34,653 nt of DNA from positions 1 through 34,653 of the IMG/VR virus record IMGVR_UViG_3300046012_000424. One strand, written 5' to 3'. Made by a program: the position numbers and the translations under genes. Position 1 is the stretch's first letter; the number at the start of each line of letters is the position of its first letter. The stretch comes from a virus. Shown one piece after another: positions 6,553 to 13,662 of the stretch. The notes under the pieces were generated by a model. It was not told where the DNA came from, did no database searches, and was given only the letters and a program-made list of their open reading frames with translations.

Positions 6553-7415
6553 ACGTTTGGGAAATAAGCGATCTAGAGCATTTCGATTCGCTCGTGTGCG
6601 AGGTTGGTCAAGCACTTCTGCAAGCGCCTCAGGTTGATGTGGGAAGCTGGCAGTCGCAAGACGTGAGGGATCGCCCAGAAATGATATCCTACGAACTTCA
6701 GCATGTCCGTATGGAGATCATAATTGGCACAACTTTCCAACCCAAACTTGCCATCTGCACCAAGGCAAACCTGCCCTGGGCTGAAGATCACTTCTGGGAA
6801 CGAGTGAGTGGAGAACCCCTCAACCCACCGCCTAGCGAGGAGTGGTGGCCGTACGCTCAGCAAAACAATGCAGACCACAAAACCGATGAGAAGTTCTCCC
6901 ATACTTACCCAGAACGATTCTGGCCGAAGTTCGCGGCTGTAGGTGAGAAAGCCCCCAACGGTCGATTAGAAGGAGTACCTCACCAGGGTATCCGGTATGC
7001 TTATGGAGACCTTGACGACGTAGTCAATCAGCTGATCAAGCAGCCGGCAACTCGACAGGCTTACCTGCCTGTGTGGTTCCCCGAGGACACAGGGGCAGTA
7101 GAGGGGCAGCGAGTCCCCTGTACGCTGGGATATCATTTTCTCCAGCGAAACGGCTACGTGGACATTGAGTACAACATTCGCTCATGTGACTTCATGAGAC
7201 ACTGGCGGGATGATATCTACTTGGCAGGGAGATTACTACAATGGGTCTGCGAAAGGCTGGATGGTTTCACTCACCCTCACCCCAAGAAACTGGTAATGAA
7301 CATCGGGTCACTTCACATCTTCGAGGGAGATCGAACAATGTTAACCAGTCAAGTCAAGGAGCTCAAGACCAAGCTAGACAACGCCAAATACTCGCGCATC
7401 GCGTCGGTCTTATGA
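6549..7415 (+). CDS. Thymidylate-synthase-family enzyme, predicted dCMP methylase or hydroxymethylase
   Basis: The 288-residue protein starts at ATG 6549 after CGAGGA. QRVPCTL holds the nucleophile C191; YNIRSCDF (211-214) is the phosphate-binding RSCD motif with the same 20-residue spacing from the Cys as in E. coli ThyA (C146, R166). SLHIF (H256) matches the late His motif. D222 falls 11 residues after the Arg, at the position of ThyA N177. In T4 dCMP hydroxymethylase this residue is Asp, and N-to-D mutants of TS use dCMP, so dCMP is the predicted substrate. Neighbours are a dNMP kinase and dCMP deaminase. Plain dUMP methylation cannot be excluded. Confidence 0.8.
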   Translation: MNVWEISDLEHFDSLVCEVGQALLQAPQVDVGSWQSQDVRDRPEMISYELQHVRMEIIIGTTFQPKLAICTKANLPWAEDHFWERVSGEPLNPPPSEEWWPYAQQNNADHKTDEKFSHTYPERFWPKFAAVGEKAPNGRLEGVPHQGIRYAYGDLDDVVNQLIKQPATRQAYLPVWFPEDTGAVEGQRVPCTLGYHFLQRNGYVDIEYNIRSCDFMRHWRDDIYLAGRLLQWVCERLDGFTHPHPKKLVMNIGSLHIFEGDRTMLTSQVKELKTKLDNAKYSRIASVL

Positions 7416-7828
7416 GGCCCACACGCGATGAGGTGCTCATGGAAACAGCTAGACTCTGGGCCCATCGTGGCACTTGTAATCGTCTCCGAGTGGGAGCTGT
7501 CTTTTCTCGAGGCGGCCGAATTCTGGTCCAGGGTTACAATGGAGCTCCCAGTGGGCTTATACACTGTGATCACCAGAACGGAGAACCCTGCACTCGCGCA
7601 GTACACGCTGAGGCTAATGGGATTGCCTGGGCAGCCAGAAATGGGGTTGGGTTAGAATACTCAGAAGTTCACATTACGAACTTGCCTTGTCCCAACTGCG
7701 CATTACTAATGATCAATGCCGGCATTGCCCGAGTTGTCTGGGATGAGGATTATCGGATACGAGACTCACTTACCTTATTCCACGAAGCATCGATTTTAGT
7801 CGAGAGATATGGTAGTATTGCTTCATGA
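7412..7828 (+). CDS. Deoxycytidylate (dCMP) deaminase
   Basis: The 138-residue zinc enzyme carries HAE at 65-67 (AVHAEANG) and PCPNC (C93, C96), the zinc-binding and proton-shuttling residues of cytidine-deaminase-fold dCMP deaminases. GYNGAPSG at 41-48 is the substrate loop typical of this family. It converts dCMP to dUMP, so it supplies dUMP and drains the unmodified dCMP pool. Start 7412 is in an ATGA overlap with the upstream gene; a longer upstream reading in the same frame overlaps real coding sequence and is rejected. Confidence 0.92.
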   Translation: MRPTRDEVLMETARLWAHRGTCNRLRVGAVFSRGGRILVQGYNGAPSGLIHCDHQNGEPCTRAVHAEANGIAWAARNGVGLEYSEVHITNLPCPNCALLMINAGIARVVWDEDYRIRDSLTLFHEASILVERYGSIAS

Positions 7829-10320
7829 TTCCCGGTAACCCTAACTGCCAACTATGCAAGCTCCATCGCCAAGCTGATGATGTTTGTATCATGGGCGAGG
7901 GTCCATTGACCGCTTCTGTCATGGTAGTCAGCCGGATGTCTAACAGCGCATCGTTTCAATCCACTCTCGAGACTCAGCTCAGGGAGGTTGGACTAGAACC
8001 TGAGGACATGTACTTCACTCAGGCAATCAAGTGCCGAAACTTCGAGCAGAACTCAAGTAATACTGACGTCAAGACCTGCAAGACCTACCTTGACCTCGAG
8101 ATAGAAACAATCAAGCCTAAGTATATCCTTGCCCTCGGTAATGAAGCCTTACTCGCGACTACAGGACACTCAGGAATCATGAAGTATCGAGGGCGGGTGA
8201 TTGATCGCGAAGGCCATCTTGTCATTCCCACAATATCCCCAAGCGCCGTAAATCGCAACCCTGGCCAACGCCCAGGCTATATGGCCGACCTGCGACTCTT
8301 CAGTAATACCGTGCGCGGGATCGATATGCGCGGAGCTACGATCAAACCCCTGATCGTGGATGACATGGACAAGCTAAAGAAACTCAAGCGAATCCTCGAG
8401 AAATCAGTTTTGATCTCATATGACGTAGAAACACATAGTGAGGAATGGCGATCTGACGGTCGCATTGTCTCAGTATCCGGGACCTGCGAAGTTGAGCTGA
8501 AAGGTAAAATCCATATCTTTGGGTTTGCATTGCCTTTGTATCACCCTGAGAGCCCATGGAAAAAGACATGGCGAGCAGTACTTAGATTCTTAGCTCCGGC
8601 ATGGACTAAGATCAAGAAGATCATTGCTCAGAACGGTAAATACGACGACAAGTGGATGAACACCTTCGGGTGTCCCCTGATCACAACGTTTGACACTATG
8701 CTCGCCATACATCTCCTCAACGAGAATGTACAAAAAGGACTCAAACCACAAGCACAGGCTAGACTTGGTGTGGCTCCTTGGGGTATCGATACTAAACAAC
8801 TATTGACTACACCAATAGCTGAAGTATTAGAATATAACTTTCTAGACACCTACTATACCTACAAAATCTATCTTCAGCTCCGTGAAGAACTGATAGCACA
8901 ACCTCGACTGCTTCGGTTGTTCAAGTTGCTAATGATGCCTGCCCATAAGGAGTTAGTATACTCCGAGATGCGAGGTATCTGGATAGATGTCGAACGACTC
9001 AAAGAACGTAAGCCAATTGCCCAAGCCAAACTGAAGGAGATAGAGAATGGAATTTCTCAGTTTCTTCCGAAGCCTGAGGATGAAGCTTGGCCAAAAGATA
9101 GACGAGGCAGACCATCACCAGTCAACTACAACGCATCCAACTTCGCTCGATGGTTCCTCTTCGAACATCTTCAGTTACCTGTTCTTGCTCGAGGCAAGGA
9201 GAAGGCCGATGGCTCCCCAGGAAGTCCAAGTATGGCTGAAGGAGTTCTTCTCGAACTAGAAACTGAACACCCAGCAGTACGGTTCATGCTAGATCGAGTA
9301 CAGTGGCAAAAAGCCCTGAGTAGTTTCTTCAACGCATATGAGGAGATATACGATGAGGATCATCGAATCCACACGAACTTCAAACTCGCGGGTACTGTCA
9401 CTGGCCGGCTTTCTAGTGGTAAGGCGGATGAAGATAAGATATCCGGAACGCGGGGTAAGGTACGAGGTATCAATCTGCAACAAGTTCCTCGTGATCCATT
9501 CATACGAGGCTTGTTCGGAGCGCCTCCAGGATGGTCTTTTGTGGAAGCGGATTATAGCCAGATTGAGCTTCGGATCGCGGCATTCCTTGCCCGGGAACGA
9601 CACATGCTTCAACTATATTCCCAGGGGGCAGATATTCATCTTACGACAGCCGCTAGAATTGCGGGTATTCCTGAGTCGAGAGTCACTAAGAAGGTACGAA
9701 AAGAGCTGGGTAAACCAGTAAACTTCGGGTTCCTGTATGGGATGAGCTGGGCTAAGTTCATCATCACCGCATTCGTAAACTATGGAGTACGCTATGATGA
9801 ATACGGAGCACGGGCTGCACGAGCCAAATACTTTGAACTCTATCCCGACTTACTTGCCTGGCACGCTCGTCAACGACGACTTGTGGAAGCTCACGGTCGA
9901 GTGCAATCCCCAATTGGACGTATACGACACCTACCTGACATTTACTCACCAGACCAGGGGGTACGAGCTGAAGCTGAGCGCCAAGCTATCAATAGCCCAG
10001 TGCAGGGATTTGCATCGGATCTGGCAGTCCTCTCCATGGTCCACATCACAGCCAAGTTACGCGACCTCGGTATGGCTGCGAACTGTCTTGGATTGGTTCA
10101 CGACGCTATAAACTTTGAGATCCGAAACGACCACCTAGCTCAGGTTTTACCAATCATCAAGGATACAATGGAAGACATGAGCATAGTACGAAAGAAGTTC
10201 GGGGTACACATCGATATCCCCATCATTGCTGACATCAAAGTAGGGCAACACTGGGGAGATGCTGAAGAAATACCAGTTGACGCAGTATACGACTGGGATT
10301 CTTATTCCGCTCGGCATTGA
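7825..10320 (+). CDS. DNA polymerase I with UDG-like N-terminal domain
   Basis: This 831-residue family A polymerase has an unusual front end. Residues 1-160 resemble a family 4 uracil-DNA glycosylase: C8, C11, C70 and C85 match the Fe-S cysteines, but the GEAPG-type motif (after VMVV, residue 35) reads SRMSN and the HPS-type motif reads SPSA (138-141), so it is probably catalytically inactive. Residues 195-345 hold a DEDDy exonuclease: D200 and E202, N270 with D274, and Y337 with D341. Polymerase motifs are EADYSQIELR (D576), K630 with NFGFLYG (633-639), and VHDA (H759, D760, where most enzymes have VHDE). It overlaps the deaminase stop by ATGA and its last bases carry promoter P5. Confidence 0.92.
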   Translation: MIPGNPNCQLCKLHRQADDVCIMGEGPLTASVMVVSRMSNSASFQSTLETQLREVGLEPEDMYFTQAIKCRNFEQNSSNTDVKTCKTYLDLEIETIKPKYILALGNEALLATTGHSGIMKYRGRVIDREGHLVIPTISPSAVNRNPGQRPGYMADLRLFSNTVRGIDMRGATIKPLIVDDMDKLKKLKRILEKSVLISYDVETHSEEWRSDGRIVSVSGTCEVELKGKIHIFGFALPLYHPESPWKKTWRAVLRFLAPAWTKIKKIIAQNGKYDDKWMNTFGCPLITTFDTMLAIHLLNENVQKGLKPQAQARLGVAPWGIDTKQLLTTPIAEVLEYNFLDTYYTYKIYLQLREELIAQPRLLRLFKLLMMPAHKELVYSEMRGIWIDVERLKERKPIAQAKLKEIENGISQFLPKPEDEAWPKDRRGRPSPVNYNASNFARWFLFEHLQLPVLARGKEKADGSPGSPSMAEGVLLELETEHPAVRFMLDRVQWQKALSSFFNAYEEIYDEDHRIHTNFKLAGTVTGRLSSGKADEDKISGTRGKVRGINLQQVPRDPFIRGLFGAPPGWSFVEADYSQIELRIAAFLARERHMLQLYSQGADIHLTTAARIAGIPESRVTKKVRKELGKPVNFGFLYGMSWAKFIITAFVNYGVRYDEYGARAARAKYFELYPDLLAWHARQRRLVEAHGRVQSPIGRIRHLPDIYSPDQGVRAEAERQAINSPVQGFASDLAVLSMVHITAKLRDLGMAANCLGLVHDAINFEIRNDHLAQVLPIIKDTMEDMSIVRKKFGVHIDIPIIADIKVGQHWGDAEEIPVDAVYDWDSYSARH

Positions 10321-10345
10321 CGAGCATGATCCAAATTGATATACT
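10317..10345 (+). promoter_or_regulatory. Promoter P5, overlapping the polymerase stop
   Basis: TTGACG (10317-10322) overlaps the polymerase stop codon, followed after 17 bases by TATACT (10340-10345). TCGGCATTGAC at 10311-10321 is identical to the sequence around P4. GGCAATC follows at the predicted start, as after P3. Confidence 0.85.
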
Positions 10346-10357
10346 GACATGGCAATC

Positions 10358-10367
10358 TTGACCGAGG
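10358..10367 (+). repeat. Leader motif TTGACCGAGG, copy 4, overlapping the ribosome-binding site
   Basis: C precedes the 10-mer, making the full 11-mer CTTGACCGAGG, twelve bases after the P5 -10 box. GAGGGGA is the likely Shine-Dalgarno of the gene starting at 10375, so pairing with the 13121-13131 loop would block its translation. Confidence 0.85.
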
Positions 10368-10374
10368 GGATGTA

Positions 10375-11439
10375 ATGGGGCTCTATACTGACGAGGCAAC
10401 TGGCAAGTTGATTTCGACACACAGTATGTTGAAAACATTCCGCCGTTGCCCTAAGCAAGCAGAGTTCAAGTACGCCATGCGGTTGAAGCCCCGCGTACTA
10501 GCTAAGCCCCTTCGCAGAGGTACCTGGATACATTTACTCCTCGAGGAGTTTCACCAGGGGCGAGATTGGGAGAAACTTCACAAACAACTAAGTCGCAAGT
10601 TCGACGAGTTGTTCGACGAGGAAAAAGATTTCTACGGAGATCTGCCTCAAGAGATCTTTGCCATCATGCAAGCATACATCTGGCACTACAAGTTCGACCC
10701 CTGGAAGGTACTTGAAACTGAGTTCGTTCTGGAGACCGAGTTACCCGATGGAAGTATTTTCCGATGCCGAGTCGACATGCTCATCGAGAATGAGTTCGGC
10801 CTCTGGCTTGTAGATCACAAGTCACACAAGAGTCTACCCGACCATAACTTCAGATTACTCGACGGTCAGTCTGCCCTTTATATCTGGTGCGCGCTACGCA
10901 ACAAGATCCCAGTAGAAGGTTTTATCTGGAACTACCTGCGATGGAAGCCCCCGGGAAAGCCCAAGCTTGCTTATGCAGGTACATCTCGGCAGCGGTTATC
11001 TCTACGCGAGATAGAAACTGACTACCCGACATACGTAAAAGAGCTGCAGCGCCTGAAGCGAGAGGAGGGCCTGAGGATCACCAGTGCTTACTTAGCCAAA
11101 GCTGAGGCTTTGAAACGACAACGGTACAAGCACGGTGAACCTCAGACCTCCCCTTTCTTCAGGCGCGATACCCTCGAGAAGTTGCCGGGCATGCTACGCC
11201 GTGTGGCTCTCGAGAATTACCACACCCACAAGAGAATGCACTCTTACGACTTCTCGAACACTGACTCAGTTGAGCGGGTGGTCGATAGAAGCTGCGGTTT
11301 CTCATGTTCCTACACTGACATCTGCACATCCCAACTCATGGGGGGGAACATCAACACCCTTATCAAACAAAACTACACTCTAGGTGATCCCATGGACTAC
11401 TACAAGGATGACAAGATGCCAGATCGGAATGAAACCTGA
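10375..11439 (+). CDS. Cas4/RecB-like PD-(D/E)xK exonuclease with predicted Fe-S cluster
   Basis: The 354-residue nuclease has H53 (GTWIHLLLE), D134 (RVDML), D147 with K149 in a DHK variant of the usual ExK, and Q165 (QSALYIW), the RecB-family catalytic and QhxxY residues. C25 (RRCPKQ) together with C307, C311 and C317 (CGFSCSYTDIC) gives the four Cys of a Cas4/AddB-type Fe-S cluster. It probably resects DNA ends for recombination with the ATPase and SSB-like protein downstream. Its stop overlaps the next start. It is the first gene of the P5 unit. Confidence 0.85.
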   Translation: MGLYTDEATGKLISTHSMLKTFRRCPKQAEFKYAMRLKPRVLAKPLRRGTWIHLLLEEFHQGRDWEKLHKQLSRKFDELFDEEKDFYGDLPQEIFAIMQAYIWHYKFDPWKVLETEFVLETELPDGSIFRCRVDMLIENEFGLWLVDHKSHKSLPDHNFRLLDGQSALYIWCALRNKIPVEGFIWNYLRWKPPGKPKLAYAGTSRQRLSLREIETDYPTYVKELQRLKREEGLRITSAYLAKAEALKRQRYKHGEPQTSPFFRRDTLEKLPGMLRRVALENYHTHKRMHSYDFSNTDSVERVVDRSCGFSCSYTDICTSQLMGGNINTLIKQNYTLGDPMDYYKDDKMPDRNET

Positions 11440-12221
11440 TGGCTAAGGATTACGCGGCGATTGCTAAGAAGAGGATCACCAAGCCGTCTAAGACCAATCG
11501 ACTGCCCAAGATACATATCTATGCTGGGCATAAGAAGGGGAAGACCAACTTCTGCATGAGCGCCGGTATCGACAACGTACTCATTCTCGACCCAGAGCAC
11601 GGTACCGATCCTTTCAAGAAGAAGGACCCAAACGTCTGGCACATCGATACCTGGGCTGACACCGATGATGTCTACAACTACCTGAGGTTGGGGGATCACC
11701 CGTTTGAGTGGGTATCAGTCGATGGGCTAACCCGGTTCTCCAATATGTCTCTCAGGTATATCATGGGTATCGCTGAAGAACGATCGCTCGAGCGCAAACC
11801 CGGTGTGGTTGACCGACGCGATTACTACAAGGCCGGCGAACTCATGAAGGAGTTTCTCACCAAGTTTCATAACTTGCCGATGGGAGTCATCTACACCTCG
11901 CAGGAACGTATGGTCGAGATTGAGGCCGACGAGGATGAGGATGAGGACGCAGAGTCGGCAGCTGCAATGTTTGTCCCAGATTTACCGAAGGGGGTGCGGG
12001 GCTCAGTCAACACGCTGGTCGATGTTATCGGCCGGCTCTACGTAGTGAATGTGGAGGTCAAGGGAGAACAGAAACGACAGAGAAGACTCTGGATCGGAGA
12101 GTCAGTCAAGTACGACACCGGTTATCGATCCGACTATGCACCGCTGCCGGATATGATGAAGTACCCCACCGTACCGAAGCTGGTCAAACTACTCGAGACC
12201 GGTTCAACCAAAGCCAAGTGA
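11439..12221 (+). CDS. Sak4-like RecA-fold ATPase (single-strand annealing / recombination)
   Basis: The 260-residue protein has Walker A GHKKGKT (residues 30-36) and a Walker B-like WVSVDG (D95), an arrangement typical of the phage AAA/RecA-fold Sak4 group. An Asp/Glu-rich insert (about 166-173) and a C-terminal basic stretch are visible. Sak4 proteins act with a cognate SSB and exonuclease in recombination; the neighbours here supply both. It overlaps the nuclease stop by one base. Confidence 0.8.
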   Translation: MAKDYAAIAKKRITKPSKTNRLPKIHIYAGHKKGKTNFCMSAGIDNVLILDPEHGTDPFKKKDPNVWHIDTWADTDDVYNYLRLGDHPFEWVSVDGLTRFSNMSLRYIMGIAEERSLERKPGVVDRRDYYKAGELMKEFLTKFHNLPMGVIYTSQERMVEIEADEDEDEDAESAAAMFVPDLPKGVRGSVNTLVDVIGRLYVVNVEVKGEQKRQRRLWIGESVKYDTGYRSDYAPLPDMMKYPTVPKLVKLLETGSTKAK

Positions 12222-12242
12222 TTTGGCTGAGAGGAAAAGCTA

Positions 12243-12911
12243 ATGCCAAAGGAAGTCAAGGCATCCGCCAAGGTCATTGACATGACCAACGTCAAGGAGG
12301 GTGGCGCTCGCTTCAACAAGAAGCGGGTGGAAGAGGGAGACTATCTCGCTCGAGTCACCCGGGTCGAAGACGCTGCAGTCAAGAAGGGAGAGAACAAGGG
12401 GCGATTCCAGTGGCTCTTCACCATCAGCCTCGAGAAGCACCCCAACGCGAAGTACCCCTACTACTGCCAGCTTGAAGAGAATCAGCTCTGGAAGGTTCGC
12501 AACCTGCTCATCGCTGCCGGCCTGAACGTCCCGAAGAAGAAACTCAAGCTGGACCCTGAGAAGGTCGTCAACAAGCTCATCGCCGTCACCATGGAGGACG
12601 ATGAGTACGAGGGCAAGATTCAGTCCACCATCGGCGCCATCTTCCCACCCTCCGAGCTCGAGGGTGGAACTGAGGACGAGGACGAGGACCAGGACGAGGA
12701 GGAAGAGGAGGAGGAAGAGGAAGAGCCGGCGCCGAAGGCTAAGAAGGGCAAGAAGAAGAAGCCCGAGCCTGAGCCCGAGGAAGACGAAGAAGATGAAGAA
12801 GAGGAGGAAGAGGAGGAAGAGGCTCCTCCGCCCTCCAAGAAGTCCAAGAAAGGCAAGAAGCGCAAGGTGACCGACGAAGAGCTCGAGGAGTTGGATATCG
12901 ACGATGTCTAA
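12243..12911 (+). CDS. DUF669-like / single-stranded DNA-binding protein with extreme acidic tail
   Basis: The 222-residue protein has an N-terminal beta-rich domain (residues 1-138) with FNKKRVEEGDYLARVTRVED, PYYCQLEENQLWKVRNLL and a VTMEDDEYEGK strand, similar to DUF669 proteins that accompany Sak4 ATPases and are considered SSB-like. The rest is low complexity: Glu/Asp blocks of ten or more alternating with KKGKKKK blocks, ending ELDIDDV. Acidic tails of SSBs recruit partner proteins. Codons are strongly C/G-ending, suggesting high expression. A strong terminator follows. Confidence 0.75.
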   Translation: MPKEVKASAKVIDMTNVKEGGARFNKKRVEEGDYLARVTRVEDAAVKKGENKGRFQWLFTISLEKHPNAKYPYYCQLEENQLWKVRNLLIAAGLNVPKKKLKLDPEKVVNKLIAVTMEDDEYEGKIQSTIGAIFPPSELEGGTEDEDEDQDEEEEEEEEEEPAPKAKKGKKKKPEPEPEEDEEDEEEEEEEEEAPPPSKKSKKGKKRKVTDEELEELDIDDV

Positions 12912-12993
12912 TCGGTAAGTCACCCGGTGGTCTCCTGATGGAGATAGTGATAAGAGGCGCAGTGAACGCTGGCTGGTCCGCCACCAATCAGGG

Positions 12994-13036
12994 CCCCCGG
13001 GCTGAGGTTCTATCGCCCCAGAATCTCGCCCGGGGG
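12994..13036 (+). terminator. Strong hairpin terminator
   Basis: CCCCCGGGC (12994-13002) pairs perfectly with GCCCGGGGG (13028-13036). After a one-base bulge the stem continues with GAGGTTC / GAATCTC (one wobble) around a ten-base loop. TTCCTTCT follows. It closes the P5 unit and separates it from promoter P6. Confidence 0.85.
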
Positions 13037-13054
13037 TTCCTTCTAGCAATTTCC

Positions 13055-13084
13055 TTGACATTGGGTTGTGGGAGAACTTATCAT
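13055..13084 (+). promoter_or_regulatory. Promoter P6
   Basis: TTGACA (13055-13060) is followed after 18 bases by TATCAT (13079-13084), or after 17 by TTATCA. The predicted start, about seven bases later, falls at 13091, exactly at the first base of the long inverted repeat described next. Confidence 0.75.
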
Positions 13085-13090
13085 AACGAT

Positions 13091-13158
13091 GTGAGAGGCG
13101 CGATGTCTCGGGTTCTTTATCCTCGGTCAAGGGTTTCCCCGGTTTCCGCGCCTCTCAC
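13091..13158 (+). ncRNA. Structured 5' leader or small RNA with antisense loop
   Basis: GTGAGAGGCGCG (13091-13102) and CGCGCCTCTCAC (13147-13158) form a perfect 12-bp stem. Inside it, TCGGG (13108-13112) can pair with CCCGG (13138-13142), leaving a 25-base apical loop. That loop contains CCTCGGTCAAG (13121-13131), the exact reverse complement of the leader motif found at three of the four rightward leaders, with one mismatch in the fourth. The RNA may therefore base-pair with those leaders. No T-run follows the hairpin, so it may be cut from or remain part of the nuclease mRNA. A 19-codon ORF (13103-13162) starts inside it after GAGAGG and could instead be a leader peptide. Confidence 0.6.
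13121..13131 (-). repeat. Inverted copy of the leader motif (CCTCGGTCAAG)
   Basis: The 11-mer reads CTTGACCGAGG on the minus strand and is identical to copies 2 and 4. It is the only inverted copy I found in the window and the only one lying in a hairpin loop. Confidence 0.85.
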
Positions 13159-13178
13159 CTAGTAGAAAGGTCCACACC

Positions 13179-13511
13179 ATGGGCAACCAGCGCGAGAGTC
13201 AGCTGAGTCGAAAGATCATGCAGGCAATCAGAGCTGAGGGTTACTTTTGTTTCAAAGTACATGGTGGACCTACGATGATGTCTGGGCTACCCGATATTAT
13301 CTGCTGCGCTGAGGGGCTCTTCATCGGCCTCGAGACTAAGTTACCTCAGACTCGCAACGAAACCTCGCCTCGCCAAGTCTATGTACATAGTAAAATCAGA
13401 GAAGCTGATGGCATAGCCATTGTAGTTTGTTCAGCTCGAGAAGCGCTTCAAGTGATCCGTGATGCGATTGAGTCACGCAATCAAGTCGATATGCGCGATG
13501 CATCATCCTGA
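13179..13511 (+). CDS. VRR-NUC-type endonuclease
   Basis: The 110-residue PD-(D/E)xK nuclease has E6 in the first helix, GLPDI (D39), ETK (E52, K54) and a following SPRQ (Q66), the order seen in VRR-NUC and Holliday-junction-resolvase-like phage nucleases. It probably cuts branched or flapped DNA during replication and recombination. Its start has AAAGG upstream, 9 bases away. It is the only gene after promoter P6 and the hairpin leader, so its translation or mRNA may be under the control of that structure. Confidence 0.85.
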   Translation: MGNQRESQLSRKIMQAIRAEGYFCFKVHGGPTMMSGLPDIICCAEGLFIGLETKLPQTRNETSPRQVYVHSKIREADGIAIVVCSAREALQVIRDAIESRNQVDMRDASS

Positions 13512-13602
13512 TCGATTAGGGATCAAATCGGATATCATCAATCGGCATCTCTTGCGCGCGAATCGCTGCATGATTGATTGACCCTCAACACACGACAAAT
13601 GA

Positions 13603-13620
13603 GGCGCCCCTAAGGACGCC
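13603..13620 (-). terminator. Convergent terminator between early and late units
   Basis: GGCGCCC (13603-13609) and GGACGCC (13614-13620) flank CTAA. On the minus strand this is a 7-bp stem with one U-G pair and a TTAG loop, followed by TCATTTGT; on the plus strand the same position is a C-A mismatch. It is therefore more likely to stop the leftward late transcript. It lies between the VRR-NUC and holin stops. Confidence 0.5.
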
Positions 13621-13662
13621 CCATCTATCGTTGCTGCTCTCTGCTCACCTCCGCGACAGAGA

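Noticed and set aside
7241-7411. N-terminal extension of the dCMP deaminase
   Set aside because: It lies in the reading space of the preceding thymidylate-synthase-like gene; deaminase homology begins at MRPTRDE.
5236-12911. CRISPR array or insertion sequence
   Set aside because: No regularly spaced repeats and no transposase-like ORF were seen; the motif copies are single and lie at leaders.
12240-13130. 296-codon minus-strand ORF opposite the SSB-like gene
   Set aside because: It is a shadow of the Glu-rich tail (Leu runs), crosses the terminator and has no ribosome-binding site.
13512-13600. Words shared with 1000-1130 (AATCGGCATC, CGATTAGGG)
   Set aside because: Only one 10-mer is exact, order and spacing differ, so chance is a fair explanation.
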